A stretch of DNA of 64,000 nucleotides from the NCBI RefSeq assembly GCF_003148805.1, contig NZ_QGGX01000012.1, positions 62,001-126,000 on the forward strand, written 5' to 3'. The position numbers were made by a program, and so were the translations under genes. This stretch comes from Aminobacter sp. AP02. Lineage in GTDB: Bacteria; Pseudomonadota; Alphaproteobacteria; Rhizobiales; Rhizobiaceae. The first letter of the stretch is position 1. Each line of letters opens with the position of its first letter. Under the pieces are notes generated by a model, which had not been told where the DNA came from, searched no databases, and saw nothing but the letters and a program-made list of their open reading frames with translations. Positions 49,098 to 59,744 of the stretch are shown here, in pieces.

Positions 49098-50615
49098 ATG
49101 CCTGCTGTGCAGGAAACGATCGAGCAGGTCCGCAAGATCGATGTCGACCAATACAAGTACGGCTTCGAATCGTTCATCGAGATGGACAAGGCCCCCAAGG
49201 GCCTGAGCGAGGACATTGTCCGCTTCATCTCGGCAAAGAAGGGCGAACCGGAATGGATGCTCGAATGGCGCCTCGGCGCCTATCGCCGCTGGCTGACGCT
49301 TGAGGAGCCGAACTGGGCGCGCGTCGATTATCCCAAGATCGACTTCCAGGACATCTATTATTACGCGGCGCCCAAGAGCACGCCTGGACCGACCTCACTA
49401 GACGAAGTCGATCCCGAGATCCTGAAGGTCTATGAAAAGCTTGGCATTCCGCTCCGCGAGCAGGAAATCCTCGCGGGCGTGCACAAGACCGTCGATCCGG
49501 ACCTCGAAGAGGTCGGCGACAATGTCTACAAGTCGGGCCGTGTCGCGGTCGACGCCGTGTTCGACTCGGTTTCGGTCGTCACCACCTTCAAGGACGAACT
49601 GGCCAAGGCCGGCGTGATCTTCTGTTCGATCTCGGAAGCCATCCGCGAGCACCCCGAGCTGGTGAAGAAGTATCTTGGTACGGTCGTTCCGACGTCCGAC
49701 AACTACTATGCGACGCTGAATTCTGCCGTCTTCACCGACGGTTCGTTCGTGTTCGTGCCCAAGGGCGTCCGCTGCCCGATGGAATTGTCGACCTACTTCC
49801 GCATCAACGAGAAGAACACCGGACAGTTCGAGCGTACGCTCATCATCGCCGAGGAAGGGGCCTATGTCTCCTATCTCGAAGGCTGCACCGCACCCCAGCG
49901 CGACGAGAACCAGCTTCACGCCGCAGTGGTCGAACTGGTTGCGCTCGACGACGCCGAGATCAAGTATTCGACCGTCCAGAACTGGTACCCGGGCGACGCC
50001 CAGGGCAAGGGTGGCATCTACAACTTCGTCACCAAGCGTGGCGACTGCCGTGGCGACCGTTCGAAGATCTCATGGACCCAGGTCGAAACCGGTTCGGCCA
50101 TCACCTGGAAGTACCCGTCCTGCATCCTGCGCGGCGACGACAGCCGCGGCGAGTTCTATTCGATCGCCGTTTCGAACGGCTACCAGCAGGTCGATAGCGG
50201 CACCAAGATGATCCATCTCGGCAAGAACACGTCGAGCCGCATCATCTCCAAGGGTATTGCCGCCGGCTTCTCGCAGAACACCTATCGCGGCCAGGTCTCG
50301 GCGCACCGCAAGGCGACCAATGCCCGCAACTTCACCCAGTGCGACTCCTTGCTGATCGGCAACCAGTGCGGCGCGCATACCGTGCCCTATATCGAAGCCA
50401 AGAACGCAACCGCGCAGTTCGAGCACGAGGCCACAACCTCGAAAATCTCCGACGACCAGAAGTTCTACGTCATGCAGCGCGGCATTCCCGAGGAGGAGGC
50501 GATCGCGCTGATCGTCAACGGCTTCGTCAAGGAAGTGATTCAGGAACTGCCGATGGAGTTCGCCGTCGAGGCGCAGAAGCTCATCGGCATCAGCCTTGAG
50601 GGCTCGGTCGGCTGA
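49098..50615 (+). CDS. sufB: Fe-S cluster assembly scaffold protein SufB
   Basis: 505 residues, slightly longer than E. coli SufB (495). Core scaffold of the SufBC2D complex where [4Fe-4S] clusters are built. Visible family blocks are [87 protein letters not shown] and [19 protein letters not shown] with its likely sulfur-accepting or cluster cysteine. The ATG at 49098 has GGAG seven bases upstream. Confidence 0.96.
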   Translation: MPAVQETIEQVRKIDVDQYKYGFESFIEMDKAPKGLSEDIVRFISAKKGEPEWMLEWRLGAYRRWLTLEEPNWARVDYPKIDFQDIYYYAAPKSTPGPTSLDEVDPEILKVYEKLGIPLREQEILAGVHKTVDPDLEEVGDNVYKSGRVAVDAVFDSVSVVTTFKDELAKAGVIFCSISEAIREHPELVKKYLGTVVPTSDNYYATLNSAVFTDGSFVFVPKGVRCPMELSTYFRINEKNTGQFERTLIIAEEGAYVSYLEGCTAPQRDENQLHAAVVELVALDDAEIKYSTVQNWYPGDAQGKGGIYNFVTKRGDCRGDRSKISWTQVETGSAITWKYPSCILRGDDSRGEFYSIAVSNGYQQVDSGTKMIHLGKNTSSRIISKGIAAGFSQNTYRGQVSAHRKATNARNFTQCDSLLIGNQCGAHTVPYIEAKNATAQFEHEATTSKISDDQKFYVMQRGIPEEEAIALIVNGFVKEVIQELPMEFAVEAQKLIGISLEGSVG

Positions 50616-50644
50616 CCGGCGATAGAGATTTAGAAAGAAAAAAG

Positions 50645-51400
<756 letters not shown>

Positions 51401-51410
51401 GGTGCCGGAC

Positions 51411-52676
51411 ATGAACATGCTTGCAACAGTCCAGCGGACCCCGGCGGAGGAGGCGATCATCGACGCCTTCGGCGAGCGGCTATCGCTCCTGCCCGGCGAC
51501 GGTACGGTCATGGTCGAGCGCGACAATGCGATCGAGCAGATCAAGGCTGGCCTGCCGACCCGCCGTGTCGAATCCTGGCACTACACCGACCTGCGTCGCC
51601 TTCTCGCTTCGGTGCCGGCCTTCGACGCCAGTGCAGCGGGCAAGGCAATTGCGCCGCTGCTGCATGGTTCGACCGTGCTATCGATCGTCAATGGCGTGTC
51701 GACAGCCACGCCCAATGTCGATGGCCTGTCGTCTCATCGGCTGGGCGACAAGCTCGTCGACGGTAGCTATGCACCCGCGCTTGTCACCTACGGCAGCGAC
51801 GACGCGATCGGTGCGCTCAACACCGCCTTTGTCGCCGACGGCTATTTCGTCGACATCGAAGAAGGCACCCAGGTCGAAAAGCCGATCGAACTGCAAAATA
51901 TCCAGGCCGGCGGCCAGAGCCATGTGCGCCTGCCGGTGCGCGTCGGCGCTGGCGCCAAGGCGACCATCGTTGAACGCCAGACCGGCGACGGTGCTGGCCT
52001 CGTCAGCTCCGTCAGCCAGCTATTGCTTGGAGATGATGCCGAGGTGTTGTGGCTGATCGTTCAGGATCAGCCTGAAACCGCGACCCACCTTGCGCAGTTC
52101 AAGGCCGAACTCGGCAAGAATTCCAAGCTCACGCTGTTTGTGATGAATGCCGGTGGCAAGCTTGTGCGCCAGGAAGTCATCGTCAAGGCGGCCGGCGAAG
52201 GCGCGGATTTCAAGCTGCGCGGCGTCAACCTGCTTGCCGGCGACACCCATGTCGACGTCACCATGGTGCTCGACCACGCGGTGCCTCACACCTCGTCGAC
52301 GGAAGTGGTGCGCAATGTCGTTACCGGACGGGCCAAGGGCGTGTTCCAGGGCCGCATCAATGTTCACCAGCTGGCGCAGAAGACCGACGCCCGCATGGCC
52401 TGCAACACGCTTTTGCTGTCCGACGATGGCGAATTCTCGACCAAGCCCGAGCTTGAGATCTTCGCCGACGACGTCGCCTGCGGCCATGGCGCGACAGTCA
52501 CCGAGATCGACCGCAACCATCTGTTCTACCTGATGGCGCGCGGCATCGACGAGAAGACCGCTCGCGGCCTTCTGGTTCGGGCATTCCTGGCCGAGGTCAT
52601 CGAGGAGCTCGATGACGAAACGGTCGTCGAGCCCTTGGAAGAGCTGCTGACCAGCTGGTTTGCGACGCACGCCTGA
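51411..52676 (+). CDS. sufD: Fe-S cluster assembly protein SufD
   Basis: 421 residues, the partner of SufB with the same right-handed beta-helix core. Visible blocks are PTRRVESWHYTDLRRLL near the N terminus and RMACNTLLLSDDGEFSTKPELEIFADDVACGHGATVTEID near the C terminus, with the conserved Cys-Gly-His. I chose the ATG at 51411; a GTG at 51402, right after the sufC stop, is also in frame. Confidence 0.94.
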   Translation: MNMLATVQRTPAEEAIIDAFGERLSLLPGDGTVMVERDNAIEQIKAGLPTRRVESWHYTDLRRLLASVPAFDASAAGKAIAPLLHGSTVLSIVNGVSTATPNVDGLSSHRLGDKLVDGSYAPALVTYGSDDAIGALNTAFVADGYFVDIEEGTQVEKPIELQNIQAGGQSHVRLPVRVGAGAKATIVERQTGDGAGLVSSVSQLLLGDDAEVLWLIVQDQPETATHLAQFKAELGKNSKLTLFVMNAGGKLVRQEVIVKAAGEGADFKLRGVNLLAGDTHVDVTMVLDHAVPHTSSTEVVRNVVTGRAKGVFQGRINVHQLAQKTDARMACNTLLLSDDGEFSTKPELEIFADDVACGHGATVTEIDRNHLFYLMARGIDEKTARGLLVRAFLAEVIEELDDETVVEPLEELLTSWFATHA

Positions 52677-52683
52677 CCACGTC

Positions 52684-52701
52684 CTTCTCCCCGGGGAGAA
52701 G
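52684..52701. repeat. Perfect 18-base palindrome between sufD and sufS
   Basis: CTTCTCCCCGGGGAGAAG. The sequence resembles the CTTCTCCCC/GGGGAGAAG ends of REP-like palindromes common in rhizobial genomes, here without the usual central loop. It lies in the only gap longer than 30 bases between sufC and sufT and could affect transcript stability. Confidence 0.65.
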
Positions 52702-52737
52702 CTGCTGGCGGGTGAATGAAGGCATGGGAACTTGTTG

Positions 52738-53973
52738 ATGGATCAGAAGATCGAAGCCTACGACGTCGAGGCGATCCGCCGCGATTTCCCCATCCTGTCG
52801 CGCGAAGTCTACGGCAAGCCGCTCGTCTATCTCGACAATGGCGCCTCGGCGCAGAAGCCGCAAATCGTCATCGACACGATCAGCCACGCCTATTCGAACG
52901 AATACGCGAATGTCCATCGCGGCCTGCATTTCCTGTCGAACGCTGCCACCGAAGCCTATGAAAAGGCACGCGAAAGCGTCCGCCGCTTCCTCAATGCCGG
53001 CAGCGCCGAGGAGATCGTCTTCACCAAGTCGGCGACCGAGGCGATGAACACGGTCGCCTATGGTTTCGGCATGCCGAACATCGGCGAGGGCGACGAGATC
53101 GTGCTCTCGATCATGGAGCATCACTCCAACATCGTGCCGTGGCACTTCATCCGCGAGCGCCAGGGCGCCAAGCTGGTCTGGGTGCCGGTCGATGACCTTG
53201 GGGTCTTCCATATCGAGGAATTCGAAAAGCGCCTGACCGACCGCACCAAGCTGGTCGCCATCACCCATATGTCGAACGCATTGGGCACGGTAACGCCGAT
53301 CAAGGAGATCTGCCGCATCGCGCACGCCCGCGGCATTCCGGTCCTGGTCGACGGCAGCCAGGCCGCCGTGCACATGCCGGTCGACGTACGCGACCTCGAC
53401 GCCGATTTTTATGTTCTCACCGGTCACAAGGTCTACGGCCCGTCAGGCATCGGCGTGCTCTACGGCAAGCGCGAGATGCTGGAGAAGATGCGGCCCTTCC
53501 AGGGTGGCGGCGAGATGATCGTCGAGGTGACCGAAGACAACGTCACCTACAACGAGCCGCCGCACCGCTTCGAGGCCGGCACGCCACCGATCGTCCAGGC
53601 CATCGGCCTGGGTGCGGCACTCGACTACATGGACAGCATCGGCCGCGAGCGGATCGCCGCGCATGAAGCGACGTTGCGTGACTATGCCCATGAGCGGTTG
53701 CGGGCCATCAATTCGCTGCGCATCTTCGGCGATGCGCCGGGCAAGGGCGCCATCGTCTCCTTCGAGTTGCAGGGTATCCACGCCCACGACGTGTCGATGG
53801 TCATCGACCGCCAGGGCGTTGCCGTGCGCGCGGGCACTCATTGCGCCCAGCCGCTGTTGAAACGCTTCGGCGTAACCTCCACATGCAGGGCCTCCTTCGG
53901 CATGTACAATACGAAGGCCGAGATTGACGTTCTGGCCGAAGCGCTTGAAAAGGCGCGGAAATTCTTCGGGTGA
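52738..53973 (+). CDS. sufS: Cysteine desulfurase SufS
   Basis: 411 residues, group II desulfurase. The PLP lysine is Lys231 in LTGHKVYGPSGIG; the persulfide cysteine is Cys369 in RAGTHCAQPLL, within the shorter ordered loop of SufS. SufE is not encoded nearby. I use the ATG at 52738; a TTG two codons upstream is possible. The stop overlaps a GTG of the next frame by four bases. Confidence 0.95.
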   Translation: MDQKIEAYDVEAIRRDFPILSREVYGKPLVYLDNGASAQKPQIVIDTISHAYSNEYANVHRGLHFLSNAATEAYEKARESVRRFLNAGSAEEIVFTKSATEAMNTVAYGFGMPNIGEGDEIVLSIMEHHSNIVPWHFIRERQGAKLVWVPVDDLGVFHIEEFEKRLTDRTKLVAITHMSNALGTVTPIKEICRIAHARGIPVLVDGSQAAVHMPVDVRDLDADFYVLTGHKVYGPSGIGVLYGKREMLEKMRPFQGGGEMIVEVTEDNVTYNEPPHRFEAGTPPIVQAIGLGAALDYMDSIGRERIAAHEATLRDYAHERLRAINSLRIFGDAPGKGAIVSFELQGIHAHDVSMVIDRQGVAVRAGTHCAQPLLKRFGVTSTCRASFGMYNTKAEIDVLAEALEKARKFFG

Positions 53974-53978
53974 GCACC

Positions 53979-54377
53979 ATGGAAAACGCAACCGCAGCGA
54001 CCACTGAAGAGACATTGCCCGATGCCGGCGGCAACGGCGTCATGTCGGCCTCGGCCATTCCCGCCGACGATCTGGCGCGGATGACCGACGACATCGTCTC
54101 GGCGCTGAAGACGGTCTACGACCCGGAAATCCCCGCCGACATCTACGAACTCGGCCTGATCTACAAGATCGACATCGAAGACGACCGCACCGTCAAGATC
54201 GACATGACGCTGACCGCCCCGGGCTGCCCTGTCGCCGGCGAAATGCCGGGCTGGGTGCAGAACGCCGTCGGCGCTGTCGAAGGCGTGTCGGGCGTCGAGG
54301 TCAACATGACTTTCGACCCGCCATGGACCCCCGACCGCATGTCGGAAGAGGCGCAGGTGGCGGTGGGCTGGTACTGA
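53979..54377 (+). CDS. sufT: SUF system auxiliary protein SufT (DUF59/MIP18 family)
   Basis: 132 residues. The DUF59 core LKTVYDPEIPADIYELGLIY and LTAPGCPVAGEMPGW carries the conserved Asp-Pro-Glu and the Cys that help iron-sulfur protein maturation. The C-terminal FDPPWTPDRMSEEAQ is typical. The first 30 residues are variable and Ala/Glu rich. I chose the ATG at 53979; a GTG at 53970 overlaps the sufS stop (GTGA) and would add three residues. Confidence 0.9.
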   Translation: MENATAATTEETLPDAGGNGVMSASAIPADDLARMTDDIVSALKTVYDPEIPADIYELGLIYKIDIEDDRTVKIDMTLTAPGCPVAGEMPGWVQNAVGAVEGVSGVEVNMTFDPPWTPDRMSEEAQVAVGWY

Positions 54378-54434
54378 CCCTTTGCTGCGGTGAGGCTTGC
54401 ATGGCAATGCGATCTTCACCATCTTGATTTGAGA

Positions 54435-54477
54435 TGAAACATTCCGCGGGCCTTGAACCCGGCGACGAATGGAGACT
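54435..54477 (+). repeat. Leader motif before sufA, like the one before sufB
   Basis: TGAAAC, CGGGCCTTGAACCCGGCG and ATGGAGA occur in the same order as at 49054-49090. ATGGAGA contains the sufA ribosome site. The remaining 57 bases after the sufT stop hold nothing I recognise. Confidence 0.6.
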
Positions 54478-54480
54478 GGA

Positions 54481-54867
54481 ATGGGACGCTTCGCCGTCAT
54501 CAGCATGACCGAAAAGGCCGCCGAACGTGTGCGCGAGATCATGGCCACGCGCGAGAATGCGCAAGGCATCCGCCTCGGCATCAAGAAGGGCGGCTGCGCC
54601 GGCATGGAATACACGGTCGACCTGGTGACCGAGCCGAACCCCAAGGACGATCACATCGAGCGCGACGGCGCCCATGTCTATGTCGCGCCCGAGGCGGCGT
54701 TGTTCCTCTTCGGCACCGAGATGGATTTCGAGACCACCACGCTGCGCACCGGATTCACCTTCTCAAACCCGAACCAGAGTTCGGCTTGCGGTTGCGGCGA
54801 ATCCGTCGAACTCAAGCCCGCCGACCTCAAGGCGCTCGCCGAGGCGCGCGCGCAAAGCCCGGCGTAG
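54481..54867 (+). CDS. sufA: A-type iron-sulfur carrier SufA/IscA family
   Basis: 128 residues. The three conserved cysteines are Cys39 (GGCAGMEY), Cys103 and Cys105 (SACGCGESV). Accepts clusters from SufBCD and passes them to target proteins. I chose the ATG at 54481, preceded by GGAGACTGGA; an ATG four codons upstream would overlap that site. It is slightly longer than IscA at the C terminus. Confidence 0.95.
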   Translation: MGRFAVISMTEKAAERVREIMATRENAQGIRLGIKKGGCAGMEYTVDLVTEPNPKDDHIERDGAHVYVAPEAALFLFGTEMDFETTTLRTGFTFSNPNQSSACGCGESVELKPADLKALAEARAQSPA

Positions 54868-54876
54868 AACTGTCCG

Positions 54877-55398
54877 ATGAGCGCCGAAGCCTATCGCTGG
54901 CGGTGCTCATGTTGCAGCGAAGAGCATGTCGGCTTGCCGATGGACATGATGTTCGGAGAGCCTGTCGATTGGGATGCGCTCGACGCCGCCGCTCGCACTG
55001 CCTCCACTCTGGACGACGATTTTTGCGAGGTGCGCCACTCGACCGGTGAGGTCGACCGCTTCATTCGCTGCCTTCTGCCGCTGCCTGTGCCAAAAATGGC
55101 GACAGAGTTTCGCCTCGGCGTCTGGATGTCGGTGTCCGAGCGCAGTTGGGATATCTACAGGGAGGGTTTTGTCTCCGGGGCATACGCCGAAGACGGCTGC
55201 TTCGGCTATCTCATGCACGACGTCCCCGAATTTCCAGGTTCCCTGCTGCTGAATGCCGACGTCTGGTTCCAGCCAGGGCGGCTTCGACCGCGCGTCGCGC
55301 TCCATGAAACACATCATCCGCTGTATCTGGCTCAGTGTGTCGGGATCGAACCGACCCAAATCGAGCGTTGGGCAATCTTGATGCACGACGGTAGTTGA
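54877..55398 (+). CDS. DUF2199 domain protein
   Basis: 173 residues. The opening YRWRCSCCSEEHVGLPMDMM, with cysteines at 10, 12 and 13, and the central LGVWMSVSERSWDIYREGF match DUF2199, a family without known function. The N-terminal cysteines could bind a metal. It starts nine bases after the sufA stop, so it probably shares the suf transcript; whether it has an iron-sulfur link is unknown. A ribosome site is not obvious, which suggests coupling to sufA translation. Confidence 0.85.
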   Translation: MSAEAYRWRCSCCSEEHVGLPMDMMFGEPVDWDALDAAARTASTLDDDFCEVRHSTGEVDRFIRCLLPLPVPKMATEFRLGVWMSVSERSWDIYREGFVSGAYAEDGCFGYLMHDVPEFPGSLLLNADVWFQPGRLRPRVALHETHHPLYLAQCVGIEPTQIERWAILMHDGS

Positions 55399-55408
55399 GG
55401 GGAAACCG

Positions 55409-55723
55409 ATGAGCGATGAAGCCATTCGCGAGGTTTTCGCAGGGCTCGGTGAAGTCGCCATCCGCAAGATGTTCGGCGGCAAGGGCATCTACCACGAGGC
55501 CCTGATCGTCGGTGTCGAGGTGCGCGGCGAGATCCTGCTCAAGGCCGACGCCGTGAGCGCGCCGGATTTCGAGGCGGCGGGCGCGACGCGCTGGACCGAC
55601 GCCGGCGGCAGGCCGGTCAACATGCCTTACTGGACCATTCCCGAAAGTGCCGTCGACCATCCCGACGAACTGACGGTCTGGACACGCAAGGCCTTCGAGG
55701 CGGCGCTGCGCAGCAAGAAATAG
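55409..55723 (+). CDS. TfoX/Sxy N-terminal domain protein
   Basis: 104 residues consisting only of the TfoX N-terminal domain (VAIRKMFGGKGIYHEALIVG and later NMPYWTIPE). In gammaproteobacteria full-length TfoX activates competence genes; stand-alone N-terminal domains in alphaproteobacteria have no known role. The ATG at 55409 follows GGGGAAACC, ten bases after the DUF2199 stop. Its stop codon touches that of the next, convergent gene with no base between. Confidence 0.88.
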   Translation: MSDEAIREVFAGLGEVAIRKMFGGKGIYHEALIVGVEVRGEILLKADAVSAPDFEAAGATRWTDAGGRPVNMPYWTIPESAVDHPDELTVWTRKAFEAALRSKK

Positions 55724-56119
55724 TCAGATCGCGCCGGGCGGCACGAAGAAGCAGTTCTCGTGGTCTTCGGTCGGGTGAAGGCAGATGTGGAAGTCGCCGT
55801 CGCCCGACGGGATTTCCGAGCCATAGGGCACGAAATAGCGATTGTGGCGGGTTACCTTACGGTGATCGCCGGGCTCCAACTGGATTGACCAGCCGCCGCC
55901 TTCCTCCTTGACCGACTTGTCTGGGATGGCCTGGCATTCGCCACTTTCGATGTCGCCGTGACAGCAGGCCGGCGGATATGTCCAGCCGGAGGTTGCCTGA
56001 TGCGCCGATGCCTGGAGGGTGACCGAAAATGCCGGCAACGTAAGAAGCGCTGTCGCGCAGCGGCGTGCGAATGGCTGCGTTTTGGCGTATCGGCAAAGTC
56101 CGTACAAGCCGGACATCAT
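55724..56119 (-). CDS. Small secreted cysteine-containing protein
   Basis: 131 residues. The N terminus to about residue 38 is a signal peptide with a long n-region (ATALLTLPAFSVTLQASA then HQ). The mature part has TYPPACCHGDIESGECQ, RYFVPYGSEIPSGDGDFHIC and ENCFFVPPGAI: five cysteines and a proline-rich end. Similar small exported proteins are frequent in Hyphomicrobiales, where the pattern Cys-Cys..Cys..FHxC..C..FVPP recurs; no function is known. The start could be either of two adjacent ATGs (56119 or 56116) behind GGAGCGGA. Confidence 0.78.
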   Translation of the reverse strand: MMSGLYGLCRYAKTQPFARRCATALLTLPAFSVTLQASAHQATSGWTYPPACCHGDIESGECQAIPDKSVKEEGGGWSIQLEPGDHRKVTRHNRYFVPYGSEIPSGDGDFHICLHPTEDHENCFFVPPGAI

Positions 56120-56237
56120 TCCGCTCCGATGATGGGTCCGGAACGCCCGGACGACAGGCTCGCCGCAGCTTATTTTAGGCCTGTACGTCCGGGATGTATA
56201 TTTTCATCTTCTAATGTAGTTGTGTTGCGAGGGCCGC

Positions 56238-57164
56238 TCAGGCTTTGGCCAGCGCGATTGCCACCTTCGCCGCCAGTCGCGCATTATTTTCCACCAGCGC
56301 GATATTGGTCTTGAGGCTCGCGCCATTGGTCAGCTCGAGGATCTTCGCCAGCAGGAATGGCGTCACCGCCTTGCCCGAGATGTTCTGGGCCTCAGCCGCC
56401 TTCTGTGCAGCTTCAATGTAGCCGGCCATTTTTTCGGTCGGGATCTCGTCGATTTCCGGCACCGGGTTTGCCACCAGCATGCCGCCGTCGAGGCCAAGCG
56501 CTGCGCGTGTCTCGTGGAGGCGCGCAATCTTTTCGGCGCTGTCGAGCCTGAGCGGAGCGGTGTAGGGCGACTTGCGCGACCAGAAGGCCGGCACGATGTC
56601 GGAGCCATAGGCAACGACCGGCACACCGAGCGTTTCCAGCACTTCCAGCGTCTTTTCGATGTCGAGGATCGCCTTGGCGCCCGCCGAAACCACGATGACT
56701 GGGGTGCGGGCCAGTTCGTCCAGGTCGGCCGAGATGTCGAACGACTTTTCGGCACCCTTGTGCACGCCGCCGATGCCGCCGGTGGCGAAGACCTTGATGC
56801 CGACGAGATGCGCCGCGATCATGGTTGCGGCCACCGTGGTGCCGCCCGTGCAGCCTTCGGCGACGGCAAAGGCGATGTCGGCCCGCGACAGCTTCATGGC
56901 GCCACCGGTCATTGCCAGCGACTCGCGTTCACCGTCGGAAAGGCCAACCTTGATGCGTCCGTTGATGACGGCGATCGTCGCGGGCACCGCACCTGCATCG
57001 GTTATGATCTTTTCGACATTCGCCGCCATCGCGCTGTTGTCGGGATAAGGCATGCCGTGCGTGATGATGGTGCTTTCGAGCGCAACGACCGGCTTTCCCG
57101 CCGCGAGTGCCGCGGCAACGGGGGCGTGGATGTCGATGAAGGGGCGGGCGGTCTCTGGCGTCAT
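56238..57164 (-). CDS. psuG: Pseudouridine-5'-phosphate glycosidase
   Basis: 308 residues. Cleaves the C-C glycosidic bond of pseudouridine 5'-phosphate to uracil and ribose 5-phosphate. Family blocks are VVALESTIITHGMPYPDN, GLSDGERESLAM, FATGGIGGVHKGAEKSFDISADL and ANPVPEIDEIP. The ATG at 57164 follows AAGGAGACCATC, 20 bases after the psuK stop. The order kinase-glycosidase is that of pseudouridine catabolism operons; no transporter gene is adjacent. Confidence 0.94.
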   Translation of the reverse strand: MTPETARPFIDIHAPVAAALAAGKPVVALESTIITHGMPYPDNSAMAANVEKIITDAGAVPATIAVINGRIKVGLSDGERESLAMTGGAMKLSRADIAFAVAEGCTGGTTVAATMIAAHLVGIKVFATGGIGGVHKGAEKSFDISADLDELARTPVIVVSAGAKAILDIEKTLEVLETLGVPVVAYGSDIVPAFWSRKSPYTAPLRLDSAEKIARLHETRAALGLDGGMLVANPVPEIDEIPTEKMAGYIEAAQKAAEAQNISGKAVTPFLLAKILELTNGASLKTNIALVENNARLAAKVAIALAKA

Positions 57165-57184
57165 GATGGTCTCCTTGGGCCGCG

Positions 57185-58126
57185 TCATGCCATTTCCGAG
57201 GCTTGCGGCACAAGGGCCAGCACCTCGTCGAAGGCTGTTTGGGCGAGTTCGGGCACGGCCGAAGCGCACTCGATGGCGAGCACTGCGGCCGCAATGCCAT
57301 GTCTCAGCGCGGAGTCGAGCGGTTCTCCGCGCAGCAGTGCGACCGTTGTCGCACCCGCCAGCGCGTCGCCCGCGCCGGTGACGTCGACGACCCGCCGAGG
57401 CGGGGGAGGTGCTATGACCAGAAGCCCTTGCGCGTCATAGGCAAAGACAGCGCTGCCGCCGGCCGTCACCACGCCGCGCCGCAATCCCGCCGTCATGAGC
57501 CCGCGCACGATATCGGCAGCGTCGGCATCCGCATCGGTGCCCGCAAGCACTGCCGCCTCGCGGCGGTTCATGAACAGGCACGACAGCCTGTCGAGGATTG
57601 GCCTTAGCCGCACCGCTTTGGCCGGCGAAATGGCGATGGCAAACAGCGGCGTCGCACCAACGACCTCGGCCAGGCGCCAAAGTGCGACTTCAGGCAGATT
57701 GCCATCGCAAAGCACGGCATCTTGCGTAGCGAGTGACTCGCGAAGCTTGGCGCGCCGCATCTGCTTGGGAAAGGCAAGTTCGTAGAGCCCCATGTCGGCA
57801 AGGGCAGCCACCACGTCGCCATCGCGGTCGAGCAGTGCCGTGTAGCTCGGCGTCGCGCGGTCGAGAAAAACTGCCGACAGGTCGGTGATGCCATTGGCGC
57901 CGATCTCCGCGGCCACGGCCTCGCCGGCGGCATCGCCACCGCGCACCGACATCAGCGCCCCCACCGCGCCGCGCCGCACCGCGCCGCGCAAGGCGTTGAA
58001 CGCCCCGCCGCCGACCTCTTCGCTCATCGCCCCGGGAATAGAGGCACCCGGCACGAAGGGAGCGGTCATGCGCCCGCGTCGGTCGACATGGGCGCCACCG
58101 ACGGCGAGTATCCTGGGGTGCTTCAT
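57185..58126 (-). CDS. psuK: PfkB-family pseudouridine kinase
   Basis: 313 residues of ribokinase fold. The N-terminal ILAVGGAHVDRRGRM and the C-terminal VVDVTGAGDALAGATTVALL (with the catalytic Asp of GAGD) are clear. Alone it could be any PfkB sugar or nucleoside kinase; the neighbour psuG makes pseudouridine the likely substrate. I chose the ATG at 58126; the open frame runs to 58213 without family sequence. The ribosome site is weak. Confidence 0.85.
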   Translation of the reverse strand: MKHPRILAVGGAHVDRRGRMTAPFVPGASIPGAMSEEVGGGAFNALRGAVRRGAVGALMSVRGGDAAGEAVAAEIGANGITDLSAVFLDRATPSYTALLDRDGDVVAALADMGLYELAFPKQMRRAKLRESLATQDAVLCDGNLPEVALWRLAEVVGATPLFAIAISPAKAVRLRPILDRLSCLFMNRREAAVLAGTDADADAADIVRGLMTAGLRRGVVTAGGSAVFAYDAQGLLVIAPPPPRRVVDVTGAGDALAGATTVALLRGEPLDSALRHGIAAAVLAIECASAVPELAQTAFDEVLALVPQASEMA

Positions 58127-58323
58127 GCTGTTGCTGTCCGTGGGCGTTTCAGGCGGCGAACTTAGTGTTGCAAACGAGAGGCGGCAACCGCCGCCGAATC
58201 GCAGTTTGGGCAAATATCGAACGTTGGCTGCTCAGCGTCATGCGACATCGGATCACGTGCGGTCCAAAAACAAAAAAAGAACACGCCACATATTTCTCTT
58301 CAATATCAATAATTTGGATACTC

Positions 58324-58352
58324 TTGCCAAATGCGAACAAAACCGGTACAAA
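58324..58352 (+). promoter_or_regulatory. Candidate recA promoter
   Basis: TTGCCA (58324-58329), 17 bases, TACAAA (58347-58352). The transcription start would be near 58360, giving a leader of about 50 bases. A LexA-type box overlaps the spacer and -10. Confidence 0.6.
58335..58349 (+). promoter_or_regulatory. LexA-type SOS box
   Basis: GAAC-N7-GTAC; the alphaproteobacterial LexA consensus is GAAC-N7-GAAC (or GTTC-N7-GTTC), so one base differs. It covers the end of the spacer and the first half of the -10, a position for repression of recA. Confidence 0.65.
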
Positions 58353-58407
58353 TTTACATCGGCATCGGACAGACCGGCCTTCATTGATGACCACGGGGTG
58401 ATGTATC

Positions 58408-59496
<1,089 letters not shown>

Positions 59497-59555
59497 GCAT
59501 CACCAGGTACGCTCCGCCAGGTGCCGGAGCAGATCCAACACGGACGATCTCAGCG

Positions 59556-59587
59556 ACCGCCGGCCATCGAGCCGGCGGTTTGCGTTT
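59556..59587 (+). terminator. Rho-independent terminator after recA
   Basis: ACCGCCGGC and GCCGGCGGT form a 9-bp stem around CATCGA, followed by TTTGCGTTT. It lies about 60 bases after the recA stop and separates it from alaS. Confidence 0.8.
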
Positions 59588-59744
59588 GTGAAGGCGGCTT
59601 TGCTGGTCCGGGCTGCTGAATTGCTGGCTTTTGGCGATCCGGTGTTTCTGGACAGGGTCAAGGCGGGCCGCTAAAAGGCCAGTTCCATTTTCCGCCTGCC
59701 AGGGGCGGGTGCATCTGTTCAGGGCGGCGATCAAAGGCGACAAT

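Noticed and set aside
56220-57440. Plus-strand 406-codon frame over psuG
   Set aside because: Antisense shadow over a well-conserved enzyme.
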